This document shows positions 1 to 5,663 of a DNA stretch of 19,845 bases, piece after piece; within the stretch, counting starts at the first letter, position 1, and each line of letters opens with the position of its first letter. The notes below the pieces were generated by a model. It had not been told where the DNA came from. It saw only the letters and a program-made list of their open reading frames with translations, and made no database searches. The translations under genes were made by a program, and so were the position numbers. Origin of the DNA: Clostridia bacterium (GTDB lineage: Bacteria; Bacillota_A; Clostridia; Christensenellales; Aristaeellaceae); contig JAFXMP010000125.1 in assembly GCA_017530275.1 (NCBI GenBank), positions 1-19,845 on the forward strand, in the 5' to 3' direction.

Positions 1-135
1 TATTATCCATAGCTTTAGACATATACCAGCAGCTTGTACGATGACCACCGCCACCCAAAGCGCATCCGGAAGCCACCAGAACCTGTCGTAAAACGGTTTC
101 TTTTCCCGCCGCGCGCGGGATTTTTCTTTATCCAT
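1..135 (-). CDS. Small membrane protein, cut by left window edge
   Basis: An ATG at 135 opens a frame that runs off the left edge after 45 codons. It has a Shine-Dalgarno-like GGGAGGGTGG about 5 bases upstream and begins 16 bases after the stop of the Cro-like gene, so it is probably the next gene of the same early transcript. The N-terminus is very basic (MDKEKSRARREKK) and is followed by an aromatic patch and a hydrophobic stretch (ALWVAVVIVQAAGI) that looks like one membrane segment. It resembles the small membrane proteins often found near phage early operons, but I do not recognise a family. Its length and C-terminus are unknown. It was too short and incomplete to stand out as a long ORF; the start site and context are the support. 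Confidence 0.55.
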   Translation of the reverse strand, partial: MDKEKSRARREKKPFYDRFWWLPDALWVAVVIVQAAGICLKLWII

Positions 136-151
136 GGTTCCACCCTCCCGC

Positions 152-367
152 TTATGCCGTCTTTCCGTTGAAAATATCGTTTGGCGTGACGCCCAGCGCC
201 CGCGCAATAGCTGGAATATGTTCACCCATGATGACTTTTCGCCCATTTAGCATGTTAGAAAACTCCTGCTCACTGAAACCGCATTTTTTTGCAATGGCTT
301 TTTGCTTCATGCCGCTTTCATCAACAAGAGCGCGAATGCCTTGTATCAGTTTTTCTCTCTCATCCAT
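152..367 (-). CDS. Cro-like XRE-family DNA-binding protein
   Basis: This 71-residue protein is essentially one helix-turn-helix domain of the XRE/Cro-CI family. The recognition part reads KQKAIAKKCGFSEQEFSNMLNGRK (given here only as the span around residues 21-44), followed by the typical tail ending in ALGVTPNDIF. It has no C-terminal dimerisation or peptidase domain. It is transcribed away from the plus-strand repressor gene at 522, from a near-consensus promoter at 415-443, which is the standard arrangement of a Cro-like lytic-side regulator. The start ATG at 367 is preceded by GGGGAA. It probably binds the same operators as the divergent repressor and opens the early transcript that continues to the left. 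The functional role is inferred from size and orientation; the HTH family is clear. Confidence 0.85.
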   Translation of the reverse strand: MDEREKLIQGIRALVDESGMKQKAIAKKCGFSEQEFSNMLNGRKVIMGEHIPAIARALGVTPNDIFNGKTA

Positions 368-380
368 CTTACTTTTCCCC

Positions 381-406
381 TTTCTGAAATTCTCAGTATT
401 TCTGAA
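381..406. promoter_or_regulatory. Candidate operator: repeated TTTCTGAA elements
   Basis: TTTCTGAA occurs at 381-388 and again at 399-406, with a related TTCTCAG at 390-396 between them. The cluster lies just downstream of the -10 box of the minus-strand promoter, near the expected transcription start of the Cro-like gene. This fits a repressor/Cro binding site. The half-site pattern is visible; the binding role is inference. Confidence 0.35.
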
Positions 407-414
407 CCTCTTTT

Positions 415-443
415 ATAATATCTCAATAATACTAATCTGTCAA
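415..443 (-). promoter_or_regulatory. Sigma-70-type promoter of the Cro-like gene
   Basis: On the minus strand TTGACA (438-443) is followed, after exactly 17 bases, by TATTAT (415-420). This is a perfect -35 box with optimal spacing and a good -10 box, located about 50 bases upstream of the Cro-like start codon. Confidence 0.8.
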
Positions 444-475
444 TATCTTTTTCTCATTTTTTTTATACTTTTCTA

Positions 476-504
476 TTGACTGCCATTTGATAAGGCTTTA
501 TACT
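476..504 (+). promoter_or_regulatory. Sigma-70-type promoter of the repressor gene
   Basis: TTGACT (476-481), a 17-base spacer and TATACT (499-504) lie 18 bases before the repressor start codon at 522. The very short leader still contains GAGGTGA at 511-517 as ribosome binding site. The two divergent promoters do not overlap: their -35 boxes are about 32 bases apart. Confidence 0.8.
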
Positions 505-521
505 ATCTATGAGGTGATAAA

Positions 522-866
522 ATGAGTATCGGAAGCAGGATCGCGGAAGCCCGCAAAAATAAAAATCTAACTCAGGTTGAGCTTGCTAAATTGCTTGGAG
601 TAAGTAAAGGAGCTATCGCTAATTACGAAAACGAGTTTTGCACGCCGAAAGCAGAAATGATGTACAGGTTGTTTGACGTTTTACAGGTTGATGCAAACTT
701 CTTATATCAGGATGATATGGCGATAAAGGAAGAAAGCATCACCCTTTCGCCGGAAGAAAAGCGCCTGGTTTCCGCCTACCGTTCCGCTGAAAGACGCTAT
801 AAGGAAATCGCTCTTGAAATGTTGGAAGAGCACCCCGAAAAAGATTTGTCAAGGTCGGCGCTGTAG
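522..866 (+). CDS. XRE-family phage repressor (CI-like, no peptidase domain)
   Basis: This 114-residue protein has an N-terminal XRE helix-turn-helix (about residues 4-60; LTQVELAKLLGVSKGAIANY is typical). A connector and a charged helical C-terminus follow (LSPEEKRLVSAYRSAERRYK). The LSPEEKRLV...YR motif is common at the end of small Firmicutes phage and ICE repressors. There is no S24 autoproteolysis domain, so induction would not work by classical LexA-like self-cleavage. The start ATG is well supported by GAGGTGA and a near-consensus promoter. It is divergent from the Cro-like gene and lies in the lysogeny cluster with the integrase, so it is most likely the maintenance repressor. The family is certain; the role as prophage repressor is inferred from context. 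Confidence 0.88.
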   Translation: MSIGSRIAEARKNKNLTQVELAKLLGVSKGAIANYENEFCTPKAEMMYRLFDVLQVDANFLYQDDMAIKEESITLSPEEKRLVSAYRSAERRYKEIALEMLEEHPEKDLSRSAL

Positions 867-970
867 CCTACCTTTACGGCGCTATCCCGCCAGAACTAAG
901 AAAATGAACCAAAAGAAAGGATGTCAAACAATGAAAAAGCTGCTCTGATTGATTATAGCTTACAAAATAA

Positions 971-1000
971 AAAACGCCATCCGCCCGTAAGCGGATAGCG
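971..1000 (-). terminator. Rho-independent terminator, minus strand
   Basis: ATCCGC at 979-984 and GCGGAT at 991-996 form a hairpin with a 6-base loop. The stem is extended past one mismatch by CGC (975-977) and GCG (998-1000). On the minus strand the stem is followed directly by GTTTTTTATTTT. It therefore terminates leftward transcripts, most probably that of the membrane protein gene at 1138-1815. Confidence 0.65.
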
Positions 1001-1020
1001 TAATGAAAGGAAATATGTTT

Positions 1021-1137
1021 ATGTCATCTTCAAAAAATGCTGCTCCTGTAAAAGACACGCGGGATTCTTCCCCGGCGTATCCCGGAGTAAAACCCGCCAC
1101 GAAAGCGCCCGCAGCGCCGCCGCCAAAGAAGAAATAA
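1021..1137 (+). CDS. Tiny Pro/Ala/Lys-rich ORF (38 aa), uncertain
   Basis: An ATG at 1021 opens 38 codons. It is preceded by AAAGGAA about 8 bases upstream; an in-frame ATG at 1015 is too close to that site. The peptide is low-complexity and basic-proline rich, ending in APPPKKK, with no recognised domain or membrane segment. It lies on the same strand as the repressor, 154 bases downstream. Its stop codon at 1135-1137 directly abuts the stop codon of the convergent membrane protein gene (1138-1140). The region is also antisense to the predicted read-through of that gene to its terminator. It could be a real small protein of the lysogenic transcript or a chance ORF; the ribosome binding site is the main support. 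Confidence 0.35.
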   Translation: MSSSKNAAPVKDTRDSSPAYPGVKPATKAPAAPPPKKK

Positions 1138-1815
1138 CTATTTCAATTCCCCTGCAAGCCATTTGCTGAATTTCGTTCCATCCCTTATGATGATTTCCGC
1201 GCCATGATCCAGGTCAATGTAAGATACCAGCGGGGCACTTATCAAATCGTATTCCGGGTTATCCATGTACTCTTTCACCAGCCCGCAGTGCATCAGCGCA
1301 AAGCCTGTATCCTCCCGCAAATCATCCGGCACATGATAGGCAAGCCCACATTGCGCCAACTCTCCATTCTTCCGTATCTCTATCACATAGCCCGTTTGTG
1401 GCGTGTCCGGGTCTTCCATCATGCTCATCCATACCTGCTTTCGCGGCCCGTTCATTGCTTTCCCGTGCTTTGTGTTTCTCCTGTTCTCTGCCTTTTCCAA
1501 GCCCACCCGTGCCGCGAACCAAGTGAAGCCAATCGCCGCGCTGATCGCACAGGAAATAAAGGTATAGAAAAGCGCATTGTTGCCTTTTCCCAAAAAAGCA
1601 GCCGCGTTTTCAACCGTTAATTGCCGCCCCGTCATGAAGCCGATGAGTAACAAACTCAGAAGAGTGATGAAAGCGCTCAGGAAAAACACCCGTGCAATCC
1701 GAAAGTATTCTTCCGGCTTTTTGTAAAAATCCCTGTCTTTTGCAAAATAGGTGTACACAAATTCCGCGAAAGCGCCCGGATACGTGAACAGGATCGCTAT
1801 AATAATGTTTTCCAC
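1138..1815 (-). CDS. Membrane protein of unknown function in the lysogeny region
   Basis: This 225-residue protein starts at a GTG (1815) with an excellent AAGGAGGG site 7 bases upstream. It has three probable membrane segments near residues 3-20, 42-62 and 80-102. A soluble C-terminal domain of about 110 residues follows. I do not recognise a family with certainty; the layout resembles DUF6338-like phage and bacterial membrane proteins. The gene points opposite to the repressor and recombinase that flank it, and has its own promoter (1840-1868) and downstream terminator (971-1000). Such an independently transcribed gene in the lysogeny module is typical of a lysogenic-conversion or superinfection-exclusion gene. 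That role is inference; nothing in the protein itself proves it. Confidence 0.8.
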   Translation of the reverse strand: MENIIIAILFTYPGAFAEFVYTYFAKDRDFYKKPEEYFRIARVFFLSAFITLLSLLLIGFMTGRQLTVENAAAFLGKGNNALFYTFISCAISAAIGFTWFAARVGLEKAENRRNTKHGKAMNGPRKQVWMSMMEDPDTPQTGYVIEIRKNGELAQCGLAYHVPDDLREDTGFALMHCGLVKEYMDNPEYDLISAPLVSYIDLDHGAEIIIRDGTKFSKWLAGELK

Positions 1816-1839
1816 GGTTTTCCCTCCTTTTCCATTCCC

Positions 1840-1868
1840 ATTATACCATGTTTCTCCCTGAAAAACAA
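1840..1868 (-). promoter_or_regulatory. Promoter of the membrane protein gene
   Basis: On the minus strand a perfect TATAAT (1840-1845) lies 17 bases from TTGTTT (1863-1868). It sits about 25 bases upstream of the GTG start of the gene at 1138-1815. The -35 box is weak and the -10 box is perfect. Confidence 0.6.
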
Positions 1869-1881
1869 TGTCAGGTTTCTA

Positions 1882-1893
1882 AAGGAAGTGATC
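1882..1893 (+). promoter_or_regulatory. Near-perfect ribosome binding site that decides the recombinase start
   Basis: AAGGAAGTGATC matches the 16S-complementary sequence AAGGAGGTGATC at 11 of 12 bases. Spacing to the ATT at 1897 is 3 bases from the end of the match and about 10 bases from its AGG-like core. The GTG at 1888 is part of the site itself, so it is a poor start candidate. Confidence 0.5.
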
Positions 1894-1896
1894 TCT

Positions 1897-3468
1897 ATTC
1901 CCAAAACTAAAAAAGCTTCCTGCCGCCCCAAAACGGCAGTTGCTTATGCCCGGTATTCGTCGGCTGGTCAGCGGGATGTGTCCATAGAACAGCAATTGCA
2001 GGATATACGCGCTTTTGCCCAGCGGGAAGGATATACCATTATCCACGAATACGCCGACCACGCCAAATCCGGCTATCATAACACCGCCGCCCGCGCGGAG
2101 TTCCTTTCCATGCTTGCCGCCGCCGATTCCGGTATGTTTGATACTGTTCTTGTGTGGAAGGTGGACAGGTTCGGCAGAAACCGCGAAGAAAGCGCCACCT
2201 ATAAGGGCCAGCTGAGAAAATCCGGCGTTTCCGTTGTGTACGTCATGGAGCCTATCCCCGACGGCGCTGCTGGTGTATTGACTGAGGGAATGCTGGAAGC
2301 TCTCGCGGAATGGTATTCCCGTAACCTGTCCGAAAATGTCACCCGCGGGATGCGGGATAACGCCGCCAAGTGCATTTCCAATGGCTGCCCCATTTTCGGC
2401 TATCGGCGCGGCCCGGATGGACATTACACGATTCACCATGAGGAAGCCGCCGCCGTCCGTTCCATTTTCGCCCGCTATACGCAGGGTTATTCCGCCGCCA
2501 CGATCGCGGGCGAACTAAACGCCGCCGGATTGAAAACCATTCGCGGCTGTTCCTTTTCGCCGCAGACCGTCCTGCGCGTTATATCCAATGAGCGCTATAT
2601 CGGCACCTATATCTGGGCCGACGTGCGCACACCCGGCGGTATCCCCGCCATTATCACCCCGGAAGTATGGGAGGCAGCGCAAGATATGAAAGAAAAAACA
2701 GGCCGACACGTTGAACAGGGCCAAACGGATTTTCTCTTGACCGGAAAGGCTTTCTGCGGCCTTTGCGGTTCCGCCATGATTGGCGATTCCGGCACATCCA
2801 AAACCGGAGCCACCCATTATTATTACACCTGCCAGGTCCACAAATCCCGGAAAGGCTGCAACAAGAAATCCGTTCGCAAAGAATACCTTGAGGACACCGT
2901 GCTCCATTTCCTTGTTTCCCAGTGTCTCACAGGCCCGGAAAGTGAAAAGATTGCCGATGCTATCATCACCGCGCAGAAAGAAGAACAGAAAAAAAGCCCC
3001 CTTGTCGCCCTGGAACGTGAATTGACCGACACAAACAAAAAGATTGACAACATAAACGCCGCCATTGCTTCCGGCGTTTGGAACAGCTCCACCGCCGTCT
3101 ACCTGAAATCCCTTGAAGACGCCGCCGCCGACCTCCGCCAGTCCATCGAAACGGCCCGCTTTATGCAAGCGCAGCTTCTTTCCCGTGACGTGATCCTTTT
3201 TCACCTTGGAAAAATGTCAAAGTATGACCTTTCCGACCCCCGCCGCCGCAAACAGTTGATTGATACGTTTGTAAATGCGGTTTATGTCTATGATGGCTAT
3301 TTGCGCATTGCTATCAATTGCGTTGAAGGAAACGAACGTATACCCCTCTCCGATCTTGAGTCTCTTGATCTTCCGCCCGCCCCGCCGTGTTCGGATAGTA
3401 ACACGGATGGTGCACCATTTGTTACGCATCCGAACTTTCGGATAGTGGTTTACACGATCGCCGTGTAA
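1897..3468 (+). CDS. Large serine recombinase (phage integrase)
   Basis: This protein of about 523 residues catalyses site-specific integration and excision through a serine nucleophile. An N-terminal resolvase domain (about residues 15-155) carries the YARYSS catalytic motif and the WKVDRFGRN arginine motif. A recombinase domain follows (about 165-275), then a zinc ribbon (CGLC, later YTCQ and GCNKK), a coiled-coil stretch (about 370-430) and a short variable C-terminus. The start is unusual. The only in-frame GTG (1888) lies inside AAGGAAGTGATC (1882-1893), an almost perfect match to the anti-Shine-Dalgarno sequence. The likely start is therefore an ATT codon at 1897, or else the GTG at 1888. 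No ATG occurs before the catalytic motif. It converges on the holin gene across a shared terminator. The family call is secure. Confidence 0.93.
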   Translation: MPKTKKASCRPKTAVAYARYSSAGQRDVSIEQQLQDIRAFAQREGYTIIHEYADHAKSGYHNTAARAEFLSMLAAADSGMFDTVLVWKVDRFGRNREESATYKGQLRKSGVSVVYVMEPIPDGAAGVLTEGMLEALAEWYSRNLSENVTRGMRDNAAKCISNGCPIFGYRRGPDGHYTIHHEEAAAVRSIFARYTQGYSAATIAGELNAAGLKTIRGCSFSPQTVLRVISNERYIGTYIWADVRTPGGIPAIITPEVWEAAQDMKEKTGRHVEQGQTDFLLTGKAFCGLCGSAMIGDSGTSKTGATHYYYTCQVHKSRKGCNKKSVRKEYLEDTVLHFLVSQCLTGPESEKIADAIITAQKEEQKKSPLVALERELTDTNKKIDNINAAIASGVWNSSTAVYLKSLEDAAADLRQSIETARFMQAQLLSRDVILFHLGKMSKYDLSDPRRRKQLIDTFVNAVYVYDGYLRIAINCVEGNERIPLSDLESLDLPPAPPCSDSNTDGAPFVTHPNFRIVVYTIAV

Positions 3469-3470
3469 AC

Positions 3471-3506
3471 AAAAAGACCGGAGGAAGAAATTCCCCCGGT
3501 CTTTTG
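3471..3506. terminator. Bidirectional rho-independent terminator
   Basis: AAAAGACCGG (3472-3481) and CCGGTCTTTT (3496-3505) form a 10-bp stem. An inner GGAA/TTCC stem closes a GAAA tetraloop (3483-3494). T-tracts follow on both strands. It sits between the converging recombinase (ends 3468) and holin (ends 3511) genes and so can end both transcripts. Confidence 0.85.
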
Positions 3507-3510
3507 CTGT

Positions 3511-3702
3511 TTAGAAGTTATTTTTGTCCGTCGGATTGTTCACAATGCCGAAGCCCACCAGAACGGGCAGGAGCACGTCCAGCAGCCCGTCCACGGTTTC
3601 GCCGATCTCAATCCCGGCGAACTGTTTGACGCAGAACACCACCAGCGCGGCGATGCTTGTCCAGAGTGCCCAGGATTTCAAACGGTTTTGCTTTTCTTCC
3701 AT
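3511..3702 (-). CDS. Phage holin, phi-LC3-like
   Basis: This 63-residue protein has a charged N-terminus (MEEKQNRLKS), two hydrophobic segments (about residues 11-27 and 38-54) and the C-terminal motif GIVNNPTDKN. That motif matches the GIVNDPTTKG tail typical of phi-LC3-type holins. Holins form lesions in the cytoplasmic membrane that release or activate the endolysin. It is the last gene of the late array, after the endolysin and a membrane coiled-coil protein, which is the expected lysis cassette. The start ATG is preceded by AAGGGGAG. The length is short but normal for small two-segment holins. Confidence 0.85.
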   Translation of the reverse strand: MEEKQNRLKSWALWTSIAALVVFCVKQFAGIEIGETVDGLLDVLLPVLVGFGIVNNPTDKNNF

Positions 3703-3740
3703 TGTCTTTCTCCCCTTTCTTATTTCGCACGCCCGCCCGA

Positions 3741-4019
3741 TCAGTCAGGCGGGTGTGTTTTCATCTGATCCAGCCTGTGATGCGCGCTTTTGCAGCTGCT
3801 TTCCACGGCGCTGAGTCTTTCCGCCAGACCGTCCACGCGCCCACGCATCGTGCGCGTTTCCACCCGTATGTCCTCCACGCCGGATGAAATACTATCCAGC
3901 TTCGTTTCCAGACGTGCATTGCCCGCCGCATCGTCCCGCGTGCTCTTTCTTGTGCTCAGAAGCAGCCCCACCAGGGAAACCAGAACAGCGGCAAGGCTCA
4001 AAATTGCGCTCGTTTCCAT
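3741..4019 (-). CDS. Membrane-anchored coiled-coil lysis-cassette protein
   Basis: This 92-residue protein has one N-terminal membrane segment (AILSLAAVLVSLVGLLL). It is followed by about 65 residues of probable coiled coil with repeated heptad-like Leu/Ile/Val spacing and a short polar end. The shape resembles XhlA-like haemolysin or holin-accessory proteins encoded next to endolysins. The frame is open up to a GTG at 4043 that overlaps the endolysin stop. However, AAAGGAG stands 9 bases before the internal ATG at 4019, so that start is preferred. It lies between endolysin and holin, suggesting a role in membrane lysis or endolysin release. The role comes from position and shape only. Confidence 0.75.
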   Translation of the reverse strand: METSAILSLAAVLVSLVGLLLSTRKSTRDDAAGNARLETKLDSISSGVEDIRVETRTMRGRVDGLAERLSAVESSCKSAHHRLDQMKTHPPD

Positions 4020-4039
4020 ATCAACCGTTTCTCCTTTCG

Positions 4040-5023
4040 TCACTCATATTTCTTGATGACGTTTTGCGCCGCCGCAAACGCGGCCTTGATCGTCAACCAG
4101 TCATCCGTCGGCAGGAAAACGCCCGTTTCGGTATTCAAAACGCCCGATTCCGCGCTCTCTGCTGGTTTTGCGGTTTCCGTTTGCGCTGTCTGCCACACGC
4201 CCAGCGCGGCCCACGTTTTCGGCCCTACAATGCCGTCAACTGTCAGGCCGTGCGCTTGCTGGAACGCCTTAACCGCCGTTTCGGTCGCCTTTCCGAAGCT
4301 GCCATCAATCTCCAGCTCCGTTCCGTGCTTCGCGTTCAGCAGCGCTTGAAGTTCTTCCACGGTTTCCCCGACGCTTCCACGGCGCAATGTGGGAGTGTTC
4401 TTGGTTTCGTCCACGTTCAGCTCTGCCTTTCTCAGCTCGTCCACGCTGTAAAGCCCCGCCGGAATGCCCCAATGTGTCCATTTGGGCGTATCCGTGGAGG
4501 CGTTGCCGCGCTTAACGGTTGTGGAGCAGTGGATAACAAGGCCGCTACCGTCGCCCATGCTCATCCCGGCGTGTGACATTGTGTTATCCTTGCGCTTGTA
4601 AACACAGCACACAAGGCCGCGCGGCATGGTAGCAATCTCGCCTTTCGCGGCCCAGTTGGTCGCCGTGTTCCATTGCGTTGTGGCCCCGCCGCCGTACAGC
4701 GGGACGCCCACCTGCTCCAAAATCCAATGATCGAAGCCCTGGCAATCGAAGCACAAACAGCCGTCCCATTTGCACCCGGCGCATTGTTCCCGGTTTCCGC
4801 TCAATACGCCGCAATTATTCCTGATCGCGTCCGCGTATTTCTGCTCCCGGCAATAGGGGATTCTGTTTTTTCTCCATCCGGGTGTACATCTTTCACCGTT
4901 TGATGCCCAGACGTAAGGCCAGCCGATGCAGCAAGCCGCCGTGTTTTGGATGATTTGCGCTTTGCTGAATCCGGCCCTTTTCCATTCCGCAATTTTCGCC
5001 GCTACCGTTTTCGCGGTTTCCAT
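4040..5023 (-). CDS. Endolysin: NlpC/P60-like peptidase plus peptidoglycan-binding domain
   Basis: This 327-residue protein is predicted to cleave peptidoglycan peptides at the end of infection. The N-terminal half looks like a papain-like NlpC/P60 (CHAP-related) hydrolase. The probable nucleophile is Cys94 in CFDCQGF, the probable histidine is His151 in SHAGMSMG, and a third polar residue is His165 in VIHC. Residues about 211-275 form a PG_binding_1 repeat (LRRGSVGETVEELQALL, then DGSFGKATE and DGIVGPKTWAAL). An Ala/Glu-rich linker and a short C-terminal helix follow. It has many extra cysteines (about residues 31-94), suggesting metal or disulphide stabilisation. The ATG at 5023 is preceded by AAAGGGTGA. 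No signal peptide is seen, so export depends on the holin. The class is clear; the exact bond cleaved is not. Confidence 0.88.
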   Translation of the reverse strand: METAKTVAAKIAEWKRAGFSKAQIIQNTAACCIGWPYVWASNGERCTPGWRKNRIPYCREQKYADAIRNNCGVLSGNREQCAGCKWDGCLCFDCQGFDHWILEQVGVPLYGGGATTQWNTATNWAAKGEIATMPRGLVCCVYKRKDNTMSHAGMSMGDGSGLVIHCSTTVKRGNASTDTPKWTHWGIPAGLYSVDELRKAELNVDETKNTPTLRRGSVGETVEELQALLNAKHGTELEIDGSFGKATETAVKAFQQAHGLTVDGIVGPKTWAALGVWQTAQTETAKPAESAESGVLNTETGVFLPTDDWLTIKAAFAAAQNVIKKYE

Positions 5024-5114
5024 TGTGCATCACCCTTTCCCAGCATTGCGGGCAAAGCTGCCGCCCTTCTGGAATGACCTGATAGCACAGAAAGCATCTT
5101 TCCTCATTCCCCAT
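4893..5114 (-). CDS. Small zinc-ribbon protein overlapping the endolysin start
   Basis: The 73-codon ORF begins MGNEERCFLC and carries a CxxC-10-CxxC pair (Cys7, Cys10, Cys21, Cys24; the second pair is in CPQC). This is a classic zinc ribbon, with the IPEGRQ...CP signature seen in small phage zinc-ribbon proteins. It begins 3 bases after the stop of the 55-residue gene upstream. Its last 131 bases overlap the start of the endolysin gene in another frame, and the C-terminal part has no recognisable fold. Either this is a genuine overlap or the second half is a run-on tail. The function is unknown; zinc binding is inferred from the cysteines. Confidence 0.6.
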   Translation of the reverse strand: MGNEERCFLCYQVIPEGRQLCPQCWERVMHNGNRENGSGENCGMEKGRIQQSANHPKHGGLLHRLALRLGIKR

Positions 5115-5117
5115 GAA

Positions 5118-5285
5118 TCAGCACCACCCTTCCCGCTCGATTTCCTCCAGCAGTTCATCGCGTTTCTGTTCCACGGCCCCGGCGCTGGTCGTGATTCCGT
5201 GCATGTCCAGCAGCCGTGCCTGTTCCCGGATGATTTCCGCCGCCGCTTCCAGCATCCTGCACAGTTTTTCGATTGCCGGATACAT
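5118..5285 (-). CDS. Short helical phage protein (55 aa)
   Basis: This gene is only 55 codons long and starts at an ATG 2 bases after the stop codon of the gene upstream; translational coupling is likely. The protein is almost entirely helical and charged (MYPAIEKLCRMLEAAAEII at the start, RDELLEEIEREGWC at the end). It contains no membrane segment or known motif. It is collinear with its neighbours, and its stop is 3 bases from the start of the zinc-ribbon gene. The tight packing is the best evidence that it is real. Small helical proteins of this kind are frequent between fibre and lysis genes, but I cannot name a family. Confidence 0.6.
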   Translation of the reverse strand: MYPAIEKLCRMLEAAAEIIREQARLLDMHGITTSAGAVEQKRDELLEEIEREGWC

Positions 5286-5287
5286 GG

Positions 5288-5623
5288 TTACTCTTCTTCC
5301 TCTTCCTCGTCGTCATCCTCCAGCATACCGCCGCCCGCCGGGGTGTGCGCGTGATCGCGGAAGTAGTAGTGCGTCGTCAGCGTGCCGTCCACGTTGAAAT
5401 AGACCTGATAACCCTCCAGCACGCAGTCCTCAAACGTGAGAACCGGATTGCTCCCCCGCTTGATGGTCAGCGTAGAAAGGTTCCCTTCCTGCACGATCGC
5501 CAGCGCCGCGTCCATGTCCTCTTTGCTGGGATACGCCGCTATTACGTGCGGTTCCAGGACGGAACAGTCCCGGATTTTGATTTGCGTTCCGTTCGCCATT
5601 GCCAGATACAGCTTCTTTGCCAT
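5288..5623 (-). CDS. Phage protein of unknown function with polyacidic tail
   Basis: The 111-residue product starts at the ATG at 5623, which has GAAGGA about 8 bases upstream. An in-frame ATG at 5689 would overlap the RT gene and lacks a good ribosome site. The body (MAKKLYLAMANGTQIKIRDC onwards) looks beta-rich and soluble, with a YxVYFNVDGTLTTHYYF stretch near residues 76-92. The C-terminus ends in a run of Asp and Glu (LEDDDEEEEEE). Similar small proteins occur after tail fibre genes in Firmicutes phages, but I do not recognise a named family. It follows the RT gene by 40 bases and is coupled to the 55-residue gene. It could be a fibre-associated or chaperone-like protein; this is speculation. 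Confidence 0.65.
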   Translation of the reverse strand: MAKKLYLAMANGTQIKIRDCSVLEPHVIAAYPSKEDMDAALAIVQEGNLSTLTIKRGSNPVLTFEDCVLEGYQVYFNVDGTLTTHYYFRDHAHTPAGGGMLEDDDEEEEEE

Positions 5624-5663
5624 TGCCTTTCCTTCTTTCCCCGGTTTTCCCGGTTGTATTGAT

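Noticed and set aside
168..479. 103-codon plus-strand ORF opposite the Cro-like gene
   Set aside because: It runs through the divergent promoter region, is hydrophobic only because of AT-rich DNA, and conflicts with both promoters and the HTH gene.
921..998. 25-codon ORF and a 5-codon ORF (MKKLL) downstream of the repressor
   Set aside because: The first has its ribosome site directly against the ATG and runs into the terminator hairpin; the second is too short to judge.
3730..3757. Inverted repeat (GCCCGCC/GGCGGGT) between the coiled-coil gene and holin
   Set aside because: It overlaps the end of the coding region and has no T-tract; it may be a minor structure but is not a supported terminator.
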